Source of the DNA: Pseudomonas sp. Irchel s3b2
GTDB taxonomy: Bacteria > Pseudomonadota > Gammaproteobacteria > Pseudomonadales > Pseudomonadaceae
DNA length: 64,000 nucleotides
Direction: 5' to 3'
NCBI RefSeq assembly: GCF_900187445.1
Contig: NZ_FYEB01000018.1
Location: 37,373-101,372, forward strand
The translations under genes were made by a program, and so were the position numbers. The notes under the pieces are model-generated. The model did no database searches, had not been told where the DNA came from, and saw only the letters and a program-made list of their open reading frames with translations. Positions 52,597 to 61,524 of the stretch are shown here, piece by piece. Numbering within the stretch: the first letter of the stretch is position 1; each line of letters opens with the position of its first letter.

Positions 52597-52908
52597 ATGA
52601 TCGAATCCCTGGAAAAAATGCTCGCCAAGGGTGTGGATAACTCGCTGCTGCGCTTCGGCCTGGGCAAGGGTTATCTGGATCTTGGGGAAAATGCCAAAGC
52701 CGCAGAACATTTCCAGCGTTGCGTCGAGTTCGATCCGAAGTATTCGGCGGCTTGGAAGCTATTGGGCAAGGCCCATCTGGCGCTGGCGGATTACGCAGCG
52801 GCGCGTCAAGCCTGGGAACAGGGTCTGGAAGCCGCCCGCAACCATGGCGACAAGCAGGCCGAGAAGGAGATGACGGTGTTTCTGAAAAAGCTCGAGCGTC
52901 AGATTTGA
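52597..52908 (+). CDS. Small TPR-repeat protein
   Basis: 103 aa with two TPR units (about 18-85; LGKGYLDLGENAKAAEHFQRCVEFDP and its follower KAHLALADYAAARQAWEQGLEAA, written as separate helices). It has no signal peptide, so it is cytoplasmic. A protein-protein adaptor of unknown role; same place as PA0015. A perfect DnaA box overlaps its codons 12-15. Confidence 0.85.
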   Translation: MIESLEKMLAKGVDNSLLRFGLGKGYLDLGENAKAAEHFQRCVEFDPKYSAAWKLLGKAHLALADYAAARQAWEQGLEAARNHGDKQAEKEMTVFLKKLERQI

Positions 52909-52919
52909 CACAAGACCCC

Positions 52920-53003
52920 GTGGGAGCGGGCCTGCTCGCGAAAGCGGAGTGTCAGGCGACATCAATGTTGACTGTGCCGCCGTCTTCGCGAGCTCGCTCC
53001 TAC
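52920..53003. repeat. REP palindrome pair, family B variant
   Basis: GGGAGCGGGCCTGCTCGCG near 52921-52939 and an inverse copy at 52985-53003, between convergent genes. Confidence 0.87.
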
Positions 53004-53034
53004 AAGGGACCACCGCGTTAGATCATCCAGTGTC

Positions 53035-53922
53035 TCAATACCACCGTGCCTCACCCGGCGGACGCTTCTTGAAGCGCTTCATGCTCCACATGTACTGGCT
53101 CGGATAAGCCCGCACGTAGCGCTCGACCACCTGGCTCATGGCCGCGCAGGACGTTGCAGTATCGGTGCTGTACATGGCCTCGGGCGCAGCTTCCAGGATC
53201 ACCTTGTAGCCCGAACCATCCGGCAACCGCAGGGCATGCAGGAACACGCCAACGGCTTTTCCACCGGCGAGCATGTTCGGCACGAACTTGCTGGTGAGTG
53301 CCTGGGTGGCGAAGAACGGCACGAAGATCCCGGCGGATTCGGCCGGTTCCGGGTCAGCGGGAATGCCCACTGCACCACCTTTGCGCACTTCCTTGATCAC
53401 GCTGAGAATGCCTTCTTTGGTGGAAGCGGCAACCTTGTTGCCCAGTTGCACCCTTTGCTTTTGCAGCAGTTCATCTACCGCCTTCAATTTTGGCGGCCGG
53501 TAGAAAATGATCGGTTTGCACTGGCTGCAATAGAAGTGGTTCAACACTTCCCAGTTGCCCAGGTGGCTGGTGATGCCGACCACGCCTTTGCCGGACGCCA
53601 AAGCCTCTTTCAAAACGTCGAGACCTTCGACTTCGCGCACCAGATCAATGGAACGCTGGGCCGGCCAGATCCACGCGCAAGCGCTCTCGGTCAGGGATTT
53701 GCCAATGTCTTTCAGGCTCTGGCCCACCAGACGCTCGCGCTCGGCAGGGTCCATCTCCGGAAAGCACTTGGCGAGATTGATCCGCACCACGTCGCGAGAA
53801 CGGTTGGGGGTTTTCCACATCACCCAGCCAATCGCCGAACCCACCGCCTGTACTGCCCGCCACGGCAGCAGGGCAAACAACCGCAGAGCGCCTACCAGCA
53901 AGGCGCCTTTCAACTTATCCAC
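53035..53922 (-). CDS. Lipid A biosynthesis lauroyl acyltransferase (LpxL/HtrB family)
   Basis: 295 aa with an N-terminal membrane-associated helix and the H-X4-E acyltransferase motif in TSHLGNWEVL (about residue 119), then IIFYRPPKL and a second signature GIPADPEPAESAGIFVPFF. It adds a secondary lauroyl or related chain to lipid A at the inner membrane. Pseudomonads carry two such enzymes, so I leave the exact symbol open. A DnaA box overlaps its start codon. Confidence 0.9.
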   Translation of the reverse strand: MDKLKGALLVGALRLFALLPWRAVQAVGSAIGWVMWKTPNRSRDVVRINLAKCFPEMDPAERERLVGQSLKDIGKSLTESACAWIWPAQRSIDLVREVEGLDVLKEALASGKGVVGITSHLGNWEVLNHFYCSQCKPIIFYRPPKLKAVDELLQKQRVQLGNKVAASTKEGILSVIKEVRKGGAVGIPADPEPAESAGIFVPFFATQALTSKFVPNMLAGGKAVGVFLHALRLPDGSGYKVILEAAPEAMYSTDTATSCAAMSQVVERYVRAYPSQYMWSMKRFKKRPPGEARWY

Positions 53923-53962
53923 AGGTCACTCCTGATCTTGTGCTGTGCGCGAGGCGGCTATT

Positions 53963-54520
53963 CTAACCGCCGTTCGCCAAGGTGGCGTAGCGATCGCAAT
54001 CCCGAGTGTGGTCCATGACCATGCCCGAGGCCTGCATCAACGCGTAACAAATGGTCGGGCCGACGAACGTGAAGCCGGCTTTTTTCAGGCCTTTGCTCAT
54101 CTCCACGGCACTCGGTGTCACGGCCGGCACTTCACTGCGATCCTTGAAATGATTGATCACAGGCATTCCACCGACGAACGACCAGAGAAACGCCACCGGA
54201 TCCTCCAGCGCCAGCCAGGCCTGGGCATTGCGCCGGGCCGCATTGAGTTTGAGACGATTGCGGATGATCCCCGGATCGAGCATCAATTCATCGATTTCCG
54301 CGTCGCTCATCTGTGCCACGCGCTGCACGTCGAAGCCAAACAGCACCTCGCGATAACGCTCTCGTTTGCGCAACACGGTGATCCAGGAAAGCCCAGCCTG
54401 GAACCCTTCGAGCAAAAGCAACTCGAACAAACCCTGCGCATCGCGTAGCGGCGTGCCCCACTCCTGATCGTGATAAGCCATGTACAACGGATCTTCGGTA
54501 CACCAAAAGCAGCGTGGCAT
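53963..54520 (-). CDS. tag: DNA-3-methyladenine glycosylase I Tag
   Basis: 185 aa: MPRCFWCTEDPLYMAYHDQEWG holds the zinc-binding Cys and His of Tag (residues 4 and 17), the helix-hairpin region GFQAGLSWITVLRKR follows, and the C-terminal CYALMQASGMVMDHTRDC completes the zinc site. It excises 3-methyladenine from DNA. The ATG at 54520 is chosen; the same frame is open for another 360 codons but that is antisense to glyQ and not real. Divergent from glyQ. Confidence 0.94.
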   Translation of the reverse strand: MPRCFWCTEDPLYMAYHDQEWGTPLRDAQGLFELLLLEGFQAGLSWITVLRKRERYREVLFGFDVQRVAQMSDAEIDELMLDPGIIRNRLKLNAARRNAQAWLALEDPVAFLWSFVGGMPVINHFKDRSEVPAVTPSAVEMSKGLKKAGFTFVGPTICYALMQASGMVMDHTRDCDRYATLANGG

Positions 54521-54601
54521 AAGGCTCCAGGGGGCGTGCGCAGGACCGAATCGGGTATACTCCCGCTCTTTAAATCGCAGCCCAAGAAACAGGTGAATTT
54601 C

Positions 54602-55555
54602 GTGAGCCAGCCTACGCCAGCCGTGCGTACCTTCCAAGACTTGATCCTCGCCCTCCAGCAATACTGGGCCGAGCAAGGTTGTGTGGTACTTCAGCCCTAC
54701 GATATGGAAGTAGGCGCCGGCACTTTCCACACTGCCACGTTCCTGCGCGCCATTGGCCCGGAAACCTGGAACGCCGCTTATGTGCAGCCCAGTCGTCGCC
54801 CGACTGACGGCCGCTACGGCGAAAACCCGAACCGTCTGCAGCACTACTACCAGTTCCAGGTAGTCCTGAAGCCGAACCCGGACAACTTCCAGGAACTGTA
54901 CCTGGGCTCCCTCAAGCACGTGGGCCTCGACCCGCTGGTGCACGACATCCGCTTCGTCGAAGACAACTGGGAGTCGCCAACGCTGGGCGCCTGGGGTCTG
55001 GGCTGGGAAGTCTGGCTCAACGGCATGGAAGTGACGCAGTTCACTTACTTCCAGCAAGCGGGCGGCATCGAGTGCTACCCGGTGACCGGCGAGATCACTT
55101 ACGGTCTGGAGCGTCTGGCCATGTACCTGCAAGGCGTCGACTCGGTCTACGACCTGGTCTGGGCTGATGGTCCGTTCGGCAAGGTGACCTACGGCGACGT
55201 GTTCCACCAGAACGAAGTGGAGCAGTCGACCTACAACTTCGAACACGCCAATGTCGAGAAGCTCTTCGAGCTGTTCGACTTCTATGAAAGCGAAGCCAAG
55301 CGCCTGATCGAACTGGATCAGCCGTTGCCGTTGCCGAGCTACGAAATGGTGTTGAAGGCCTCCCACACCTTCAACCTGCTGGATGCGCGCCGGGCGATCT
55401 CGGTGACCGCGCGTCAGCAATACATTCTGCGTGTACGCACCCTGGCGCGTTCCGTTGCGCAAGCCTACCTGCTGGCTCGCGCCAAGCTGGGCTTCCCGAT
55501 GGCGACCCCGGACCTGCGTGATGAAGTACTGGCCAAGCTGGAGGCTGCACAATGA
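54602..55555 (+). CDS. glyQ: Glycyl-tRNA synthetase alpha subunit GlyQ
   Basis: 317 aa catalytic subunit: TFQDLILALQQYWAEQGC, QPYDMEVGAGTFHTATFLRA and VQPSRRPTDGRYGENPNR are class II motifs of bacterial alpha2-beta2 GlyRS. The start is read as GTG 54602 (VSQPTPAVRTFQD), which matches the family N-terminus; no ATG fits. Overlaps glyS by four bases. Confidence 0.95.
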   Translation: MSQPTPAVRTFQDLILALQQYWAEQGCVVLQPYDMEVGAGTFHTATFLRAIGPETWNAAYVQPSRRPTDGRYGENPNRLQHYYQFQVVLKPNPDNFQELYLGSLKHVGLDPLVHDIRFVEDNWESPTLGAWGLGWEVWLNGMEVTQFTYFQQAGGIECYPVTGEITYGLERLAMYLQGVDSVYDLVWADGPFGKVTYGDVFHQNEVEQSTYNFEHANVEKLFELFDFYESEAKRLIELDQPLPLPSYEMVLKASHTFNLLDARRAISVTARQQYILRVRTLARSVAQAYLLARAKLGFPMATPDLRDEVLAKLEAAQ

Positions 55556-57606
55556 GTGCTCAAGATTTCCTGGTTGAATTGGGCACCGAAGAACTGCCAC
55601 CCAAAGCCCTGAACACCCTGGCCGAAGCGTTTATGGCCGGTATCGACAAAGGCCTGCAAGCTGCCGGCCTGAACTACGAAACCAAAACCGTCTACGCCGC
55701 GCCACGTCGTCTGGCTGTACTGATCACCGCGCTGGCGACCCAGCAGCCGGATCGCAGCATCAACCTCGACGGCCCGCCGCGTCAGGCCGCGTTCGATGCC
55801 GAAGGCAACCCGACTCAAGCAGCCCTGGGCTTCGCCAAGAAGTGCGGCGTCGACCTGAGCGAAATCGATCAGAGCGGTCCGAAACTGCGCTACAGCCAAA
55901 GCATCGCCGGCAAGCCAACCGCGAGCCTGATGCCAACCATCGTCGAAGATTCCCTGAACGACCTGCCTATCCCCAAGCGCATGCGCTGGGGTGCGCGCAA
56001 GGAAGAATTCGTTCGCCCGACTCAATGGCTGGTGATGCTGCTCGGTGATCACGTCATCGACTGCACCATCCTTGCGCAAAAGTCCGGCCGCGATTCCCGT
56101 GGTCACCGCTTCCACCATCCTGAAAGCGTGCGCATCACCTCGCCGGCCAACTACCTGAGCGATCTGCGTGCTGCCTATGTACTGGCCGATGCCAACGAGC
56201 GTCGCGAGCTGATCAGCAAGCGCACCGAAGAATTGGCCACATTGCAGGAAGGTACGGCCATTGTGCCGCCAAGCCTGCTCGACGAAGTGACTGCACTGGT
56301 TGAATGGCCGGTGCCGCTGGTGTGCTCGTTCGAAGAACGTTTCCTCGACGTGCCGCAAGAAGCGCTGATCACCACCATGCAGGACAACCAGAAGTATTTC
56401 TGCCTGCTGGATGCCGACGGCAAGTTGCTGCCACGTTTCATTACCGTGGCCAATATCGAAAGCAAAGACCCGCAGCAGATCATCGCCGGTAACGAGAAAG
56501 TGGTTCGCCCACGCCTGACCGACGCCGAGTTCTTCTTCAAGCAAGACAAGAAGCAAAAACTCCAAGATTTCAATCTGCGTCTGCAGAACGTGGTGTTCCA
56601 GGAAAAACTCGGCAGCGTCTACGACAAGGCCGAACGCGTGTCGAAACTGGCGGCGTACATTGCCGCTCGCATCGGCGGCAACGCTTCCTGGGCGGCACGT
56701 GCCGGCCTGCTGTCCAAATGCGACCTGGCGACCGAAATGGTCGGTGAGTTCCCGGAGATGCAAGGTGTCGCCGGTTACTACTACGCCCTCAACGACGGCG
56801 AGCCGCAAGACGTCGCCCTGGCGCTGAACGAGCAGTACATGCCGCGTGGCGCTGGCGCTGAACTGCCGACCACCCTGACCGGTGCGGCAGTTGCTATCGC
56901 TGACAAACTCGACACCCTAGTCGGGATCTTCGGCATCGGCATGCTGCCTACCGGCAGTAAAGACCCGTATGCCCTGCGCCGTGCTGCGCTGGGTGTGCTG
57001 CGGATCCTGATCGACAAAAAGCTCGACCTCGACCTCAACGACGCCGTGGCGTTTGCCGTAAATGCGTTCGGTACCAAGGTCAAGGCTGCCGGCCTCAACG
57101 ACGCCGTGCTGGAGTTCATCTTCGACCGCCTGCGTGCCCGTTATGAAGACGAAGGCGTGGACGTCGCGACCTATCTGTCGGTTCGCGCCTTGAAGCCGGG
57201 TTCGGCCCTGGACTTCGACCAGCGCGTACAAGCGGTAGAAGCGTTCCGCAAATTGCCGGAAGCCGCTGCCCTGGCCGCCGTGAACAAGCGCGTTTCGAAC
57301 TTGCTGAGCAAGGTCGAAGGTTCCGTGCCGACGGTCGTTGAAGCCAAGTACTTCGACAACGCCAACGAGTTCTCCCTGTATTCGGCGATCCAGCAGGCTG
57401 ACCAGGCTGTTCAGCCAATGGCCGCTGCTCGTCAGTACAGCGAATCGTTGGCGCGTCTGGCGGCATTGCGCGAGCCGGTGGATGCGTTCTTCGAAGCGGT
57501 GATGGTCAACGCCGAAGATGCCAAGGTGCGAGCCAACCGCTATGCGCTGCTGGCGCGTCTGCGTGGTTTGTTCCTCGGCGTCGCTGACATTTCGCTGCTG
57601 GGCTAA
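55552..57606 (+). CDS. glyS: Glycyl-tRNA synthetase beta subunit GlyS
   Basis: 684 aa, normal length for the beta subunit: LVELGTEELPPKAL at the start, ATMQDNQKYF-like segment TTMQDNQKYFCLLD, and a C-terminal anticodon-binding helical domain. It positions tRNA-Gly for the alpha subunit. ATGA overlap with glyQ gives stoichiometric coupling; gmhB follows 10 bases later. Confidence 0.96.
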   Translation: MSAQDFLVELGTEELPPKALNTLAEAFMAGIDKGLQAAGLNYETKTVYAAPRRLAVLITALATQQPDRSINLDGPPRQAAFDAEGNPTQAALGFAKKCGVDLSEIDQSGPKLRYSQSIAGKPTASLMPTIVEDSLNDLPIPKRMRWGARKEEFVRPTQWLVMLLGDHVIDCTILAQKSGRDSRGHRFHHPESVRITSPANYLSDLRAAYVLADANERRELISKRTEELATLQEGTAIVPPSLLDEVTALVEWPVPLVCSFEERFLDVPQEALITTMQDNQKYFCLLDADGKLLPRFITVANIESKDPQQIIAGNEKVVRPRLTDAEFFFKQDKKQKLQDFNLRLQNVVFQEKLGSVYDKAERVSKLAAYIAARIGGNASWAARAGLLSKCDLATEMVGEFPEMQGVAGYYYALNDGEPQDVALALNEQYMPRGAGAELPTTLTGAAVAIADKLDTLVGIFGIGMLPTGSKDPYALRRAALGVLRILIDKKLDLDLNDAVAFAVNAFGTKVKAAGLNDAVLEFIFDRLRARYEDEGVDVATYLSVRALKPGSALDFDQRVQAVEAFRKLPEAAALAAVNKRVSNLLSKVEGSVPTVVEAKYFDNANEFSLYSAIQQADQAVQPMAAARQYSESLARLAALREPVDAFFEAVMVNAEDAKVRANRYALLARLRGLFLGVADISLLG

Positions 57607-57616
57607 GGGGCTGCTG

Positions 57617-58150
57617 TTGAAACTGCTGATTCTCGATCGGGACGGAGTGATCAATTACGACTCCGATGCGTACATCAAGTCGGTGGAGGAGTGGATTCCA
57701 CTCCCCGGTTCGATCGAAGCGATCGCGCAGTTGAGCAAGGCTGGCTGGACGGTAGCGGTCGCTACCAACCAGTCAGGGATCGCTCGCGGTTATTACGACA
57801 TCGCCACTCTGGAGGCCATGCACGCTCGTTTGCGCGAGCTGGTGGCGGAGCAGGGCGGCGAAGTCGGGCTGATCGTCTATTGCCCACACGGGCCAGACGA
57901 TGGCTGCGATTGCCGCAAGCCAAAACCCGGGATGTTGAAAACCATCGCCGCGCATTACAACGTTTCGCTGACGAATCTATGGTTCGTCGGCGATACTCTC
58001 GGTGACCTGGAAGCCGCCAAAGCCGTCGACTCTCAGCCAGTTTTGGTAAAGACCGGGAAAGGCGAAAAGACTCAGGGCAAAACCCTACCGGCGGGCACCT
58101 TGATTTTTGACAATCTGGCGGCGATTGCCGCGGAACTTATCCACAACTAA
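57617..58150 (+). CDS. gmhB: D-glycero-beta-D-manno-heptose-1,7-bisphosphate 7-phosphatase GmhB
   Basis: 177 aa HAD-superfamily phosphatase: nucleophile motif LDRDGV, VATNQSG, and the zinc-binding CPHGPDDGCDCRKPKPGM. It acts in ADP-heptose synthesis for the LPS core. The start is inferred as TTG 57617 (then KLLILDRDGVINYDSD) because the conserved N-terminus begins there and AAGGGG precedes it; there is no ATG or GTG at the right place. A DnaA box overlaps its last codons. Confidence 0.91.
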   Translation: MKLLILDRDGVINYDSDAYIKSVEEWIPLPGSIEAIAQLSKAGWTVAVATNQSGIARGYYDIATLEAMHARLRELVAEQGGEVGLIVYCPHGPDDGCDCRKPKPGMLKTIAAHYNVSLTNLWFVGDTLGDLEAAKAVDSQPVLVKTGKGEKTQGKTLPAGTLIFDNLAAIAAELIHN

Positions 58151-58232
58151 GACTCTTCTGACCATCCTGGCCAAGGACTGATCGGGAGTGCGCTTGAATA
58201 GGCGGGCAATGCCCGCAACGGTAAATGTCGCC

Positions 58233-59012
58233 ATGTCGATACTGCAGGCCATCAGAACTTCCCTCTTTTACCTGCTGCTGGGCACCAGCTCTTTGCTCTG
58301 GTGCACCCTGAGCTTTTTTATCGCGCCGTTTCTGCCATTCAAGGCGCGCTATCGCTTTATCAACGTGTACTGGTGCCGCTGCGCCTTATGGCTGAGCAAA
58401 GTCTTTCTGGGTATCCGTTACGAAGTGAAGGGTGCCGAGAATGTGCCTGACCAGCCCTGCGTAATTCAGTCGAACCACCAGAGCACTTGGGAGACATTCT
58501 TTCTCTCGGCGTACTTCGAGCCTCTAAGCCAGGTGCTCAAGCGCGAACTTCTCTACGTTCCGTTCTTCGGCTGGGCCATGGCCATGCTGCGACCGATCGC
58601 TATCGACCGTGGTAATCCTAAAGCTGCGCTCAAGCATGTGGCGAAGAAGGGCGATGAGCTGCTCAAGGACAATGTCTGGGTGCTGATCTTCCCTGAAGGG
58701 ACTCGCGTTCCCTACGGCACCATCGGCAAGTTCTCCCGTGGTGGCACCGCGTTGGCCGTCAATGCGTCATTACCAGTGCTGCCGATTGCGCACAATGCCG
58801 GCAAGTTCTGGCCAAAAACCGGTTGGGCCAAGCGGCAGGGCGTAATCACGGTGATCATCGGTGCGCCAATGTATGCCGAGGGCAGCGGGCCGCGAGCCAT
58901 TGCCGACCTGAATGATCGGGTGCAGGCCTGGAACGAACAGATGCAGCGCGAGATGGGTTCGCTGCCAGCAGCCCCGGCGGCACCCAGCGCTACCGATCAA
59001 GTGACTGTCTGA
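58233..59012 (+). CDS. 1-acyl-sn-glycerol-3-phosphate acyltransferase (LptA/PlsC-type)
   Basis: 259 aa with an N-terminal membrane segment and PlsC motifs: NHQSTWETFF, then RPIAIDRGNP, FPEGTRVPYG and VLPIAHNAG. Motif I reads H-X4-E rather than the usual H-X4-D. It acylates lysophosphatidic acid at the inner membrane. Matches the lptA gene that adjoins gyrB in P. aeruginosa (PA0005). ATG 58233 gives the family start MSILQAIRTSLFYLLLG. Confidence 0.92.
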   Translation: MSILQAIRTSLFYLLLGTSSLLWCTLSFFIAPFLPFKARYRFINVYWCRCALWLSKVFLGIRYEVKGAENVPDQPCVIQSNHQSTWETFFLSAYFEPLSQVLKRELLYVPFFGWAMAMLRPIAIDRGNPKAALKHVAKKGDELLKDNVWVLIFPEGTRVPYGTIGKFSRGGTALAVNASLPVLPIAHNAGKFWPKTGWAKRQGVITVIIGAPMYAEGSGPRAIADLNDRVQAWNEQMQREMGSLPAAPAAPSATDQVTV

Positions 59013-59141
59013 GATTCTGTGGATAACCTGTGTACCGTTTTGTTGAAAACCGTCGTTTTTAGTTTTTAAGCTTATGATTTACATACATATTTCTTAAGCA
59101 AATAAAACGTCGAAAAAGGTGCATAAGTTTATTTCGGACAT

Positions 59142-59171
59142 AAAAAACCGGCTGATATAGCCGGTTTTTTT
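59142..59171. terminator. Bidirectional terminator between lptA-type gene and CHASE2 kinase gene
   Basis: AAAAAACCGGC and GCCGGTTTTTT form an 11-bp stem around TGATATA, with T-runs on both strands. It serves the convergent genes on each side. Confidence 0.92.
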
Positions 59172-59193
59172 ATGCTCGTTGAAAGCATCTGGC

Positions 59194-61506
59194 TCACTCA
59201 CTCAATAGCGGTAACTGGACACTGAACGTCGTGCCTTGCCCCACCACGCTATGACAGGAAATCCTCCCGCCATGACGATCCACCACCGCCTTGACCATGG
59301 ACAAACCCAACCCCAGGCCGTCGCTGCCATGCGCCGAAGTAAAACGCCGATACTGACTGAACAACTCGGGAAGCTCTTCGACGGCGATCCCTCGGCCCTT
59401 ATCGGCGATCTCGCACATCAACCATCCCTCGGCACAACTCACCCGTACCGAGATCCGCGAATCCGCCGGACTGTATTTAATGGCGTTTTCCAGCAGGTTG
59501 AACAGTGCCCGTGTCAGTAGCGACTGGTCGGCCAGGATCAGGGCTTCAGCGTCTTCGTCGAGGTCATGCACCAACTGAATGTTCTTCAGATGAGCGATGC
59601 TCGAGGCCTGATCGAAGGTATCGAGCAACAACATCGCGAACATGCTCGGTTGAAACTGGTAAGCCTCGGACTCGGCCTTTGCCAGCTGCACAAAAGCTTC
59701 GGTCAGGTTCAGCGCCTTGCGCACTTGTAACTCGATCTGACTGAACACTTGAGTGTCGACGGATACCTGATGCCGCTGAACGTCGAGCAAGGCGAGTATC
59801 GCCGAATGGGGAGCTCTGAGGTCATGAGACAAAAAGCGCAGCAGTACGGCTCGCTGTTCTTCGGCATCCCGCTCGACGCTCAAGTCAGTGAGGCTCAGTA
59901 GCCAGCCAATCACGGAGTCTCCTTCGGCTGGCAATAGCGGCTCCAGGTCCAGACGCAGGCTGCGTGCCTGAGTGTCACGAAACTCCAACGGCTCCAGGGT
60001 CGACAACGCAGACGGCATTCCATTGGACGGCACCGGGTAACCCAGGTCGCTCAGTTGCTCGAGCATGTCCTCACCTACCAGGCCATGACAAAAGACTTCT
60101 CGAGCCTTGCGGTTGGCCAGCAAAATGCGCCCTTGCGGATCGCTGATCAGCGTCGCCACCGGCAGGTATTCAAGTCCATCGGCAATGAAACGTCGGGTGT
60201 CGCGGGTCCGGCTCATGGCCTGCTCCAGCGCGACGATTTGCCCTTGCAGCACATCACCGGCCGGGGCCAGGGTGCGACGACGTTCGGGAAAGACTTTTGG
60301 CTCGCTGTCCAGGCGCGCCAGTTCCCAGCCGAAATAGGCGAGCACCGCGTTCAGCCTTCGCCAATTCCAGATCAGATAGCCCAGCATCATCCCTAGCAGG
60401 CTCGCGGCCGGTGACCACCACCAGCCAAGCCGCAACAGTACACCCGAACCCAGTAGAGCGGCCGTCATTGCACCCAGAGTCAGCCATAGGGCGCGACGCG
60501 GACGTACCAACAGCAAGCCCAGCAACTCACCGACAATCATCATCGATAGCAACGCCGCCAAGCGCTGATCGAGTACCACGATGTTGCGCTGTTGCAGCAG
60601 CCCGTTGAGGATATTCGCCTGAATCTCGATGCCCGGCGTGGTGCCAATGCTGGCCGATTGTGGTGTCACGTAGCGGTCACCCAGGCCTGGAGCGGTTGAG
60701 CCGATCAGGATCAAGCGATCGCGCAACAACTCGGGCGGGACTTCACCGCGCAAGACGCTGACGTAGGGCACGCTGGGAAAGCCCGCGTCGGAATGGATGA
60801 AAGGAATCCGTATTTCGTGGGCTCGCTGCCAGCCTTGCATCGATGGCAGGGCCGGGGTACCGGGCATCGGTGCATTTCCCTTGTCAGCAAGGGTTTCTTC
60901 GTACAGCAGCCAAGCCAGTTGCGGGCGTGTTTTTTGCGCCGGCCCTTCGCTTAAATACACGCTGCGCACAATTCCATCGGCATCCGCTTCGGCATTGATA
61001 TGCCCGACGCCTTTGGCGCAATGGCTCAACGCGGCCACCGGTTCAATTTCCCCCAAGGGCTGCCCATATCGCGCGACACCTTCGCGCAGCAGCGGCACGA
61101 AAACATTCCCGGCCCGACAGACCGCCTGGGCCAAAAGCTGATCGTTGTCGGGATGGCTATCGGGCTCGCTGAAGATTACGTCGAAAAGAACGCCTTTAAC
61201 GTTCGCGGCGCTGAGCCGATCCAGCAGTTGCGCGTGCATGGCCCGCGACCACGGCCATTGGCCAAGCTGCTGCAAGCTGTAGTCATCGATCGTGACAATG
61301 AGTATTCGCGGGTCCACCGGCAGAGGGTTCAGCCGGCGCAGGTTGTCATACAGCAGATTGCTCAGGGCCAGCCCCTGATTCATGGACAGCAACGCCGTCA
61401 GCGGCAACAGGATCAGACAGACCCATAGCCACTCGCGGACCATCCGCTGAAACAACCGCTGGGCCTGGGTCGGCTCGCGGTCATCCTTCCTTGGCCGTCT
61501 CTTCAT
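59194..61506 (-). CDS. CHASE2-domain sensor histidine kinase
   Basis: 770 aa: membrane segment (26-45), an extracytoplasmic CHASE2 domain (about 50-310; DPRILIVTIDDYSLQQLGQWPW, LIGSTAPGLGDRYVTP), three membrane segments (about 313-380), a PAS-like domain (about 440-540; GLEYLPVATLISDPQGRIL), HisKA with His561 in FLSHDLRAPHSAIL, and HATPase (NLLENAIKYSP, DKGRGI, GLGLGLS). It senses an envelope signal and phosphorylates a regulator, probably the divergent OmpR-type one. It lies 18 bases after the FecR-domain gene. Confidence 0.9.
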   Translation of the reverse strand: MKRRPRKDDREPTQAQRLFQRMVREWLWVCLILLPLTALLSMNQGLALSNLLYDNLRRLNPLPVDPRILIVTIDDYSLQQLGQWPWSRAMHAQLLDRLSAANVKGVLFDVIFSEPDSHPDNDQLLAQAVCRAGNVFVPLLREGVARYGQPLGEIEPVAALSHCAKGVGHINAEADADGIVRSVYLSEGPAQKTRPQLAWLLYEETLADKGNAPMPGTPALPSMQGWQRAHEIRIPFIHSDAGFPSVPYVSVLRGEVPPELLRDRLILIGSTAPGLGDRYVTPQSASIGTTPGIEIQANILNGLLQQRNIVVLDQRLAALLSMMIVGELLGLLLVRPRRALWLTLGAMTAALLGSGVLLRLGWWWSPAASLLGMMLGYLIWNWRRLNAVLAYFGWELARLDSEPKVFPERRRTLAPAGDVLQGQIVALEQAMSRTRDTRRFIADGLEYLPVATLISDPQGRILLANRKAREVFCHGLVGEDMLEQLSDLGYPVPSNGMPSALSTLEPLEFRDTQARSLRLDLEPLLPAEGDSVIGWLLSLTDLSVERDAEEQRAVLLRFLSHDLRAPHSAILALLDVQRHQVSVDTQVFSQIELQVRKALNLTEAFVQLAKAESEAYQFQPSMFAMLLLDTFDQASSIAHLKNIQLVHDLDEDAEALILADQSLLTRALFNLLENAIKYSPADSRISVRVSCAEGWLMCEIADKGRGIAVEELPELFSQYRRFTSAHGSDGLGLGLSMVKAVVDRHGGRISCHSVVGQGTTFSVQLPLLSE

Positions 61507-61524
61507 CGGTCGTCGGCCAGGGCG

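Larger units (their letters stand above)
37182..59026. other. Scattered perfect DnaA boxes (12 copies)
   Basis: TTATCCACA occurs on the + strand at 37182, 39594, 45629, 53915 and 58137, and on the - strand (TGTGGATAA) at 38782, 46027, 46376, 46994, 52400, 52632 and 59018. A TTATGCACA variant is at 40280. Some are intergenic (46994, 59018) and most are in coding DNA. Chance predicts about 0.2 in 22 kb. They lie in the origin-proximal housekeeping part of the window. Confidence 0.8.

Noticed and set aside
54521..55600. A long open frame on the minus strand continuous with tag and opposite glyQ
   Set aside because: It is antisense to the highly conserved glyQ, the extension has no family signature, and Tag begins at MPRCFWC (54520). 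High GC content produces many such shadow frames across the window.
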